From positions 1 through 43,662 of the forward strand of contig JBEKKV010000012.1 of assembly GCA_050010555.1 (NCBI GenBank): DNA of 43,662 nt. The letters run 5' to 3'. Both the position numbers and the translations under genes were made by a program. This stretch comes from JALHUB01 sp050010555 (GTDB taxonomy: Bacteria; Chloroflexota; Dehalococcoidia; DSTF01; JALHUB01). The notes under the pieces were generated by a model, which saw only the letters and a program-made list of their open reading frames with translations, was not told where the DNA came from and searched no databases. Shown here in pieces: positions 15,369 to 24,800 of this stretch. Each line of letters starts with the position of its first letter. Position 1 is the first letter of the stretch.

Positions 15369-17420
15369 CTACCGCTTCGTGACGGTGATCGGCCCGAGAT
15401 CGACTGCCTCCTCGGTACCGGAGCCCAGCGGCCCGAAATCGGACGTTGCCAACCGCAGTTCGTGCTTTCCGTCCGATAAGCCGGACATGACCACGAGGTT
15501 GTAGTCCTCGACTATTGTCGCGTCTGTTGGCAAAGTCTTGTCTTTCTGATATCGCTGAATGAGGCCAAAGCCGAGAGTATGTATTTCGCGGAAACGATCG
15601 TCCTCGCCGAGAGTTAACGAGACTTTGTATTCGCTCAAGGCCGGGGGCTTCAGGATCTGCCAGTAGAGCTTGAGGTGAAGAGTTCCGCCAGGCGTTACTT
15701 GCGTGTTATCGATGTCATAGCCGAGCAGGCTGACACCATCCATCTCCTTTCCAACCAGATGCTGCGGGCTGGGATCGTCGACCAACAGCGGTGGCGGCTC
15801 GGTCTGGGCCGAGTAAAGGATGTGTGGATGCCCCCCCAGCCAGGATTGGAACGGCGAAGGCGAAGCGATAACCGGAACATACCAGAGATTGTCGGGTAGG
15901 AGATCCTTGTCCTCGCTGCTCATCGAGGCGGAACGCAGCAGGTCGGGGCTGAGTGTGAGGAAGAGCGGGCGACCTTCAAGACCAGGCGCGAAGCCGTAGG
16001 GATTCTTCAACTGCGGGACGGCGACATCGGTCCGGGAGCTCATCAGGTAAGAGTAGAACAGATCGTATCCAGGTACGCCTCTGTGTCCCAGGATGACGCT
16101 ATTCTCGGGAACCGTCTTGAATACCTGGTTATAGAAGTCCTTGATTGTCGTGTCGCCCGTATGGTCGTTGGCCGACCAATTCCCTACGACCTGAATTGAT
16201 AGCGGCAGCGCGAAGATAGCGCAGGAGGACAGAATAACCAGTCCACGCAGGACCAATGGGCGCGGCGCGAGATTTCGGGCCGTCGCCAGCAGTGAGCAGA
16301 CGCCGAAGGCGATCCATACCGCGAAGATCAGGTGGGAGGAGAGGTAGAACAGATAGATGTCCGTCACGTTGTATTCGAGGAAGTAGGTCATCTCGACCAG
16401 GTAGGTGACCGCCAGGAGGCAGAATGCAGCTCGGTGCCGTCGGAACATGGCCCATACCCCGATCACTGCCAAAGCTGCTCCCCATACACCAAAGTTGTGG
16501 TTGACCAGACCGGCATAGATCGAAACGCGGCCAGGAAGCGCCTGGATGGGGAAAACGAAGCGGTCGTTATGGAAGACGTTGGCCATGTAGTTGTAAGTCA
16601 TCCACAGATTCGTTGGTTTGTAGCGGAGCATGAGTTCGTCGTTTAGAGTGGATGCCCGAAGGAGGAGCCACAAGTACTGACAGGCGGCTAGAGTGAACAG
16701 TCCACCGCCGATCATCAGGTCGCGGCGGCGCAGCGGCCGAAGCTTCCGAAGAAGGAAGATGTAAACGGCTACCCCGGGGATTAGCGCTAGGTTCGAGAGA
16801 TGAGTCCCCAGACTCAGGCCGAACACCAGGCACGCCGACGCAAACAGAAGGGTCGACTTCGCATCCTGCTCCTGAGTCCCCAACCGGTGTCGCACCCGTT
16901 CCCCCCAAGCCAGGAAGAGGAAGAATGTGAGCGCCAGCATGAAAGTGTTCGGTCCGTAGATTTCTGCGATGACAGCCTGAGACCACAGGTCGGCCGAGAA
17001 AGCGTAGAACAGCGCAACGAAGAGGGCTGCGAGCCGGTTTCGGGTCAGTAGTACGACGATGGCGTACAAGAGTGCACAACCACCGGCGGCGCCGACGGCG
17101 GACAGCAGATTCATCCGGTACGCTACGTCGCCGATCGGTAGGAAGGTGAAAAGCTTACCAATCCATGTGTAGAAAGGGTAGCCAGGGGAATGCATCAATG
17201 CTAGTTGATAAGGGACAGTCGCCTCTTCGAGGCTGTCCAGTGTCGCGTAGGCAAGGCCTGGCGCTAGAGTGGCAATATACACCATGAAGCTTACGGCGAA
17301 GACCCCAAGAGCCAGAGCAGAGTCGAGGACTTGCGTGGAGACGCGGGTCGACGCCAGCGCACGGAGCCGCTGCAGATAGGCTCTCTCGGCAGAAGCGGCG
17401 GTGTCGATGATGGCGTTCAC
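15369..17420 (-). CDS. DUF2723 (TMEM260-like) GT-C fold membrane glycosyltransferase candidate
   Basis: The GTG at 17420 is chosen because GGAGG lies 5 nt upstream. The frame is open to 17489. The 683-aa protein starts with a cytosolic stretch and then about ten membrane spans. The first extracytoplasmic loop has the family hallmark LDSLEEA, then HSPGYPFYTWIGKLF and YRMNLLSA, with an acidic residue positioned as in GT-C catalytic loops. A C-terminal soluble region (about 490-683) resembles an extracytoplasmic beta domain (GYDIDNTQVTPGGTLHLKLYW). The DUF2723 relative TMEM260 is a protein O-mannosyltransferase, so transfer of a lipid-linked sugar to an envelope protein or glycan is a reasonable inference. 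It leads the operon with the spermidine synthase-like gene. Confidence 0.82.
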   Translation of the reverse strand: MNAIIDTAASAERAYLQRLRALASTRVSTQVLDSALALGVFAVSFMVYIATLAPGLAYATLDSLEEATVPYQLALMHSPGYPFYTWIGKLFTFLPIGDVAYRMNLLSAVGAAGGCALLYAIVVLLTRNRLAALFVALFYAFSADLWSQAVIAEIYGPNTFMLALTFFLFLAWGERVRHRLGTQEQDAKSTLLFASACLVFGLSLGTHLSNLALIPGVAVYIFLLRKLRPLRRRDLMIGGGLFTLAACQYLWLLLRASTLNDELMLRYKPTNLWMTYNYMANVFHNDRFVFPIQALPGRVSIYAGLVNHNFGVWGAALAVIGVWAMFRRHRAAFCLLAVTYLVEMTYFLEYNVTDIYLFYLSSHLIFAVWIAFGVCSLLATARNLAPRPLVLRGLVILSSCAIFALPLSIQVVGNWSANDHTGDTTIKDFYNQVFKTVPENSVILGHRGVPGYDLFYSYLMSSRTDVAVPQLKNPYGFAPGLEGRPLFLTLSPDLLRSASMSSEDKDLLPDNLWYVPVIASPSPFQSWLGGHPHILYSAQTEPPPLLVDDPSPQHLVGKEMDGVSLLGYDIDNTQVTPGGTLHLKLYWQILKPPALSEYKVSLTLGEDDRFREIHTLGFGLIQRYQKDKTLPTDATIVEDYNLVVMSGLSDGKHELRLATSDFGPLGSGTEEAVDLGPITVTKR

Positions 17421-17741
17421 GGTCTCCTCCCTGGGATGCTCATCGACCCTGCCGGCGACGCGGCGAGCAGCCGTGATGCATCCTTGCAATACGGTGATGC
17501 AATCGAGTATAGGTCTCGATGAGAGGGCGCGGACTAGGGGTTCCGACGTATTCCTGTCGGCATACGCCCTGAGTTTGGGAGCCGACTAGCCAGCGAGACA
17601 GACGCCGACGGCCTGAAGACTCTGGACGACTATGTTTGAAACTGTCCAAATGGGAACGCCTACACTAAGGGTAGATAGCGAAGCACCCGCGGAGATAGGG
17701 CTCGATTCCGATGCCCCGCGCCGCTGCTGCCTTCCGTACAC
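17421..17741. other. Intergenic region between GT-C gene and IS3 remnant
   Basis: No convincing gene on either strand. A TATACT on the minus strand (17506-17511) could be a -10 for the leftward operon, but no good -35 is seen. No IS inverted repeat could be identified. Confidence 0.4.
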
Positions 17742-18376
17742 GCTCCAGAACCTCACGCCGTCGCTCTAAGGGTGGATTGGAGAAGGTGCCAGGGAGACAG
17801 GGCGTCTCTGGCTCACCGACGGCTCCTGCGTGAGGCTGCGCCCCGCCTTCAAGGGAGGCGTCTGGAGCTACGACTTCGTGGCAGCGCGGACGAGGGACGG
17901 GCGCGCCTTCAGGCTCTTGGTTATTATCGACGAGTTCAGCAGGGAGTGCCTAGCCGTATACGTGGCGAGGAGGATCACCAGCGATGACGTTCTGCGGGTG
18001 CTCGCTCGGCTCTTTGTGGAGAAGGGCGCTCCCTGCCACCTGCGCTCGGACAACGGGCCGGAGTTCACGGCGAAGGTAGTACGGGAGTGGCTGACCCAGG
18101 CTAGGAGTAAAGACCCTGTACATAGAGCCCGGGAGTCCCTGGGAGAACGGCTACGTCGAGTCGTTCAATGGCAAGCTCAGGGACGAGCTGTTGAACCCGG
18201 AGAGCTTCGACACGCTTCTTGAGGCGCAGGTGCTTGTGGAGCGCTGGCGACGGCACTACAATGCGGTGCGCCCCCACAGCTCACTGGGGTACCGGCCACC
18301 GGCGCCGGAGACGGTGCTGCCGTGGACGGGAAGTATGGCTCTGTCACACCAGATGCTACCTGTACGAGTAACATAG
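17742..18376 (+). pseudogene. Degenerate IS3-family transposase (orfB, rve integrase core)
   Basis: Three pieces of one transposase lie in shifted frames. An N-terminal scrap around GGLEKVPGRQ lies near 17771-17800. The integrase core runs from about 17800 to 18101 (LWLTDGSCVRLRP, GGVWSYDFV, VIIDEFSREC, RSDNGPEF). The end of the core follows from 18102 (LGVKTLYIEPGSPWENGY, then VESFNGKLRDEL, and HSSLGYRPPAPET). Removing one G near 18101 restores the frame and the normal WLxxxG spacing, so that shift is a 1-nt insertion. Upstream orfA and most of the orfB N-terminus are absent. The element is dead, and I could not find matching terminal inverted repeats. Confidence 0.85.
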
Positions 18377-18408
18377 AGGGTGGACTCGTTTTCGGGGGCA
18401 GGCCAGGC

Positions 18409-18546
18409 GAGGGGAAAGGCTTGGAGGCCATCTACGGGATAGTTCTGCCCGAGAACACGAAAATGATCGGTCTATGTCGCGCTCTCGGGTTCGACACCAA
18501 GTACGGGTCTGGGGAAGTTGAGGTGGAGCTTAAGCTGGCAGGTCGG
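18409..18546 (+). pseudogene. C-terminal remnant of a GNAT acetyltransferase domain
   Basis: The frame beginning at 18322 reads through the IS end into EGKGLEAIYGIVLPENTKMI, then LCRALGFDT and VEVELKL. This is the last two strands and the acetyl-CoA-side helix of a GNAT domain, of the type also found at the C-terminus of ADP-forming acyl-CoA synthetases. The catalytic front half is missing, presumably removed when the IS3-like element inserted or rearranged. After 18546 the frame continues to 18750 without recognisable similarity. Confidence 0.6.
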
Positions 18547-18602
18547 GGCAAGGATTCCTACGTCAAAGATCCAGGCTCCATTTCGCACAACAGATACCAA
18601 GC

Positions 18603-18620
18603 GGGAGCCTTTCGGCTCCC
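18603..18620. terminator. GC-rich hairpin, possible terminator of the lost gene
   Basis: A perfect 7-bp stem, GGGAGCC-TTTC-GGCTCCC, lies just after the GNAT remnant. It is followed by acctggttt rather than a clean T-run. The rest of 18547-18808 shows no gene. Confidence 0.35.
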
Positions 18621-18835
18621 ACCTGGTTTGTCAGACGATGGCATCTGGGTGTTGCGAAAAACGCTTGAAACCAGCCTGACACGCCGCATCCTAGGACCTC
18701 CAAAGTCGTCCGTCAAGCCCTCCAGACTACGATCGAACCTCGCCGCCTAGGACCGCCCTAGCCAAGCGATCCAGACGCCGAGAAGACCTAGCGGAAAGCC
18801 GTTGCGTCTTGCGGCTCAACGGACCGCACTTCATT

Positions 18836-21800
18836 ATGCAATCGGAGGGTTGCCGAAGTCAGAGAGGACAAAGTGGCTTGAACAACGGCAGGAGAAGCTT
18901 TCGCAGCGCCATCCGCGCCATCTGGGGTCGCCGCCACAGGCAGGGAGTCGAGCCACCACGGGGCGGCGACGACCTGCCGCCGCTGCGCGCCGAGCTGCTC
19001 AGCCTCGAACAGCTCAAGGGCCACGCGAAAGAGCTTGCGGCGAGGCACGCCGTGGAGGAGAAGCGGGGACCGGATCTTCTGCTCCCGCAGCTCAACGAGA
19101 ACGAGCGTGTCCTCCTCAATGCCTACCGGCTCATAACGAACGAAGGGGAAGATCAGGTTCGCGTCACTCCGGCCGCCGAGTGGCTGCGCGACAACTTCTA
19201 CCTCATCGAGGAGCAGATACGGGCGGCGCGGGGCCATCTGCCCAAGGGGTACAGTCAGGAGCTTCCTCGCCTGGTTGGCGGCACCTCAGCCGGCTACCCC
19301 GTCGTCTATGCCATCGCCCTGGAGCTTGTCTCCCACGGAGACGGTCGCGTCGACGCGGGTAGCCTGAGCGCCTTCGTCTCCGCCTACCAGGCCGTTAGAC
19401 CGCTAAAGCTGGGCGAGCTTTGGGCGATTCCGATCATGCTGCGCCTGGCGCTGATCAACAACCTTCGCCGCGTCGCGGCCCGCATCGCTGCCGACCGACT
19501 CGCGCGCAGCCAGGCGAACCATTGGGCAGACCGGATGATCGAGATGGCAGGGAAAGAGCCGACAAGCCTGGTCCTCACTCTCGCGGACATGGCGCGGTCC
19601 CGGCCGCAGATGTCCAGTGCCTTTGTAGACGAACTCGCCCGCCGCCTCCAGGGCCAGGGCCCCGCGCAGGCGATGCCGCTCACCTGGCTGGAGCAACGGC
19701 TCACCGAGATGAGTCTGACGATCGAACGGCTGATCCAGTTCGAAGGCCAGCAGCAGGCGGGGGACCAGGTTTCCATCAGCAACAGTATCGGTAGCCTCCG
19801 CTTCCTCGACGCCACCGACTGGCGCGAGTTCGTCGAGACGATGAGCGTCGTTGAGGAAACGCTCCGCGAGGACCCGGCCGGCGTCTACAGTCAGATGGAC
19901 TTCGCCACGCGCGACCGCTATCGGCACGTCGTCGAACGCGCAGCCCGCCGAGGCGGTCTCTCGGAGCGAGACGTGGCGCAGAAAGCAGTGGACTTGGCCG
20001 CGGCCGCACAGTCGCAGGACAGCTCACAGGACCGGACGGCGCACGTCGGCTACTACCTGATCGACCGGGGCGTCCCGCTCTTCGAGCGCGCAGCTCAGGT
20101 CCCTCTCTCGCTTTTCGTGCGACTCCGTGGAGCGGCAGGCCGAATGCCTCTACTCCTCTACCTCGGCTCGATCTGGCTGATCGCGGCGACCGTGACGTTC
20201 GCGGTGCTGGTGCAGGCCATCGCCGTCGGCACCCCCGGCTGGGGCTTGCTGCCTCTCGGGGCGCTCGTCCTCATTTGCGCCAGTTCGCTCGGCGTCGTGG
20301 TCGTGAACCGGCTGGCGACCCGTCTCGTGGAGCCCGTTACCCTACCGCGGCTTGACTTCTCCGAGGGAATACCTTCGGACCTGCGCACGCTTGTGGTCGT
20401 GCCTACGTTCGTCCCCGAACCAGAGGAAATTGAGGATTTGCTTGGGGCGCTGGAGGTACGCTTCCTGGCGAACCACGACCATAACCTCTACTTCGGACTC
20501 CTGACGGACTTCCGCGACGCGCCGGCGGAAGTGATGCCGGAGGACGAGGAACTGCTCCGTCTGGCGCGCCAGGGGATCGAGGCGCTCAACCGCAAGTACC
20601 AGGACGACCGCGACGATGCCTTCTTCCTCTTCCAGCGACCGCGCCGCTGGAACCCTCAAGAGCGCGTCTGGATGGGACACGAACGCAAGCGTGGGAAACT
20701 GAGCGACCTTAACGCCCTCCTGCGTGGTGCGGAGGACGGCCGGTTCTCGCTGATCGTCGGCGAGCGGTCGGTGCTGCCGGCCGTCAAATACGTGATCACG
20801 CTTGACGCCGACACCGAGCTCCCTCGTGACGCCGCCCGTCTGCTCGTCGGCACGCTCAGCCACCCTCTCAACCGACCTCATTACGACGAGGCTACGGGGC
20901 GCATCTGCGAAGGCTACGGCATCCTGCAACCGCGCCTATCGGCGGCGATGGCGAACGTCAGCCGCTCACGGTTCGCCCGTCTGTTCGGCGGTGAGCCCGG
21001 CATCGACCCCTATACCCGCACCGTGTCCGACGTTTACCAGGACGTCTTCCGCGAGGGGTCTTTCACCGGCAAGGGAATCTACGACGTGGACGCCTTCGAG
21101 CGGGTGCTCGGCGGCCGCTTCCCCGAGAACCTTATCCTGAGCCACGACCTGCTAGAAGGCTGCTATGCGCGGTCCGCGCTTGCCACTGACGTTCAACTCC
21201 AAGAGAGCTACCCGACCCGCTTCAGTACTGATGTGACCCGCCGCCGCCGCTGGATCCGCGGTGACTGGCAGATCGCCCGTTGGCTGTTGCCGTTTGCGCC
21301 CGACGCCAGCGGCCGTTCGGTGCGCAACCCTCTCTCGGCGCTCTCACGCTGGAAGATCTTCGACAATCTGCGGCGGAGCCTCCTGCCCGGTGCGCTCGTG
21401 CTCCTCCTGCTCCTGGGGTGGACGACTCTTAGGCCGGCCTGGTTCTGGACATGCGTTGTCGCCGGCATCGTCCTTCTCGGTCCGCTTCTGGCCTTCCTCG
21501 GCGACATCGCTGCCAGGCCATCGGGTCTGCCGATCCGCTTACACCTCAGGGCGGTCGCCGCTTCGGGCGCCAGGCAAATGGCCCAGAGCGCGTTCGGCCT
21601 GGCGGTCCTGCCCTACGAAGCGGTCTTCAGCCTGGACGCCGTGCTCAAGACGTGGTGGCGGATGCTAATCACGCGACGCGGGCTCCTCGAGTGGACGACG
21701 TCAAGCGACGCCAGGCGAAGCGCCAGCAAGCGGCTCGTCGAGTTCTTCCGAGTGATGTGGGTGGCGCCGGCTATCGCAATTGCGGTAACGGGCTACCTCT

Positions 21801-24800
21801 CGGTGCAGCGGCCGATGGCGCTCCTGCCCGCAGGGCCGTTTCTCGCCGCTTGGGTCGCCTCGCCGGTCATTGCCTGGTGGGTGAGCCGGCCGATCCAGCG
21901 GCGTGACCCCCGCCTCTCGCCCGAGCAAACGAGCTTCCTCCGTAAGCTGGCCCGCGAAACATGGCGCTTCTTCGAGACGTTCGTCGGCCCTGAAGACAAC
22001 TGGCTGCCGCCCGACAGCTATCAGGAAGCGCCCGTCGAGGCGATAGCCCACCGGACCTCGCCCACGAACATGGGACTCTCGCTCCTCGCCAACCTGGCTG
22101 CGCATGACTTCGGCTACATCTCCGCCCACCGCTTGATAGAGCGGACGACGCGCGCGCTTCAGACGATGGACGAGATGGAGCGGGACCGCGGCCACTTCTA
22201 CAACTGGTATGACACGCTCACGCTGCGGCCGCTCGCGCCGCTTTATGTTTCCACCGTTGACAGCGGGAACCTGGCCGCCCACCTGCTCACGCTAAGGCCG
22301 GGTTTGCACGAGTTGGCCGATAGCCAGCTTCTCCCACGTCAGGTTTTCGGCGGCCTCCGTGACACCGTCGCTCTCCTTGCCGGCGCCGCTCGGGCCGCCC
22401 GCTCGCCCGAAACGCCGGATCGTGACATCGGCCTCACCAGAATGCTCGACGAAATCGCCGGGCTGCTCGACGCGCTGGCCAGCCCTCCCGCCGGTCTCCG
22501 CGCCTGCCGCGCACTCCTCGATCAGTTGATGACGGCGGCTGGGCACATGGCCGGCGAATTGGGCTCCGAGCCCGATGCCGAGACGGAGTGGTGGGCTCGC
22601 TCGTTCAAAGATCAGTGCGAGGACTGGCTCGGCGACCTTGACAATCTAGCGCCGTGGGCGGCGCTGCCTGCTCCGCCCGCCGCCCTTGTCGACGGCGACG
22701 GTGCTGGCGAAGCTGCAGTGTCTCAAGCGCTGCTCGATGCGATCTGCAGGCTCGATGAGGGCCCCACGCTCCGCGAAACCGCCGACCTTAGCGAGACGCT
22801 CATCCCGGCGCTCGACGCCGCGCTTGCCGCCCTCACGGTCGACGGCACGCGACTTGCCCGCGAGTGGCTGATCCGTTTTCGCGCCGCAGTGAGCGAAGCG
22901 AGCAGCCGCGCAACTGACCGGTTGGAAACCATCGAGCGGCTCGGCGGGCTCTGCTACGAGCTTGCCGACGCAGACTACGACTTCCTCACGGACCATTCGC
23001 GCAACCTGTTCGCCATCGGCTACAACGTAACCGAGCGGCGGCGCGACCCGAGCTACTATGACTTGCTGGCCTCAGAGGCGCGGCTTGCCAGCTTCGTCAG
23101 CATCGCACAACGACACATGTCGCAGGATCACTGGTTCGCGCTCGGCCGCCTCGTGACAACCTCCGGCGCCGACGCCGCTCTCCTGTCCTGGGGCGGCTCC
23201 ATGTTCGAGTACCTGATGCCGCTCATCGTCATGCCTACATATAGGGGCACCGTGCTCGACGGCACCTACAAGGCCGTTGTCCGTCGTCAGATTGAGTATG
23301 GCGCGCAACGGGGCGTCCCGTGGGGAATCTCGGAGTCCGGCTACAACGCGACGGACGCCCACCTCAACTACCAGTATCGCGCCTTCGGTGTGCCTGGGCT
23401 TGGCTTCAAGCGTGGTCTCGCGGAGGACCTCGTCGTCGCGCCCTACGCGACCGCGATGGCGCTGATGGTCGCCCCGAAAGAGGCATGCGCAAATCTTGAG
23501 CGGCTCGCGCACCTCGGCGCGGAAGGCCGCTACGGCCTCTACGAAGCGGTCGACTACACAACCTCGCGCCTGCCGCGCGGCGACGAGTTCGCGCTCGTGC
23601 GGTCGTTCATGCCGCACCACGAGGGTATGAGCTTCCTCTCTCTCGCCTACGCGCTCCTCGGCCGGCCGATGCAGCGCCGCTTCCTCGCCGAGCCAATTTT
23701 CCGGGCAACCGAAGGTCTCCTCCAAGAGCGTGCGCCGAAGGTCGCTCCCTTCTACCCAAACGCCGCCGAGACATCCGGGCTGCGACAGCGCGCAGGCGAG
23801 TACCAGGCGCTCCTCCGCGTATTCAGCAACCCCAATTCCGCCTTGCCGGAAGTGCACCTGCTTTCCAACGGCACCTACAACGTTATGGTGACCAACGCCG
23901 GGGGCGGCTATAGCCGTTGGCGCGACCTCGCGGTCACCCGCTGGCAAGAGGACGCGACCCGCGATTGCCACGGCACATTCTGCTACCTCCGCGACCTGAG
24001 GAGCGGCAAGGTGTGGTCCACGGCCTACCAGCCGACGCTTAGGCAGCCGAAGACCTACGACGCAATCTTCTCCCAGGCGCGCGCCGAGTACCGGCGCCGC
24101 GACGGTGAGATCGACACGCATACAGAGATCGCCGTCTCGCCGGAGGACGATGTCGAGATCAGGCGCATCAGGATAACGAATCGCTCGGGCGTGCGGCGCA
24201 CAATCGAGGTCACGAGCTACGCAGAGGTAGTCACGGCGCCGCCGGCCGCCGACGCTGCCCACCCGGCCTTCAGCAATCTCTTTGTCCAGACGGAGATCGT
24301 CCCCTCGCACGATGCAATCCTTTGCTCGCGGCGACCTCGCTCGCCCGACGAACCGATGCCCTGGATGGTTCACCTGATGGACGCGCGAGCGGCGTCCTCT
24401 GTCGGCGAGACGTCATTCGAGACGGACCGGTTGCGCTTCATCGGGCGGGGCCGCTCCCTGGCCGACCCGGAAGCAATGGCAGACGCCGGCCGCCTTTCTG
24501 GCAGCCAGGGAGCCGTCCTTGACCCAATCGTCTCGGTCCGCCGCCAGGTCACGGTGGGTCCCGATGAGACGGTTTGGGTCAACGTAGTGACCGGTGTCGG
24601 CGAGACGCGCCAGCGGGCGATGACGCTTGCAGGCAAGTACCACGACCGCCGCTTGGCCAACCGTGTCTTCGATTTGGCGATGACCCACCGGCAGGTCGTC
24701 CTCCGCCAGCTCAACGCGACGGAGTCCGACGCCCAGGTCTATGGCCGCCTCGCCAGCTCGATCGTCTACGCCGACGCCGGCCGCCGGGCCTCGGCCAACG

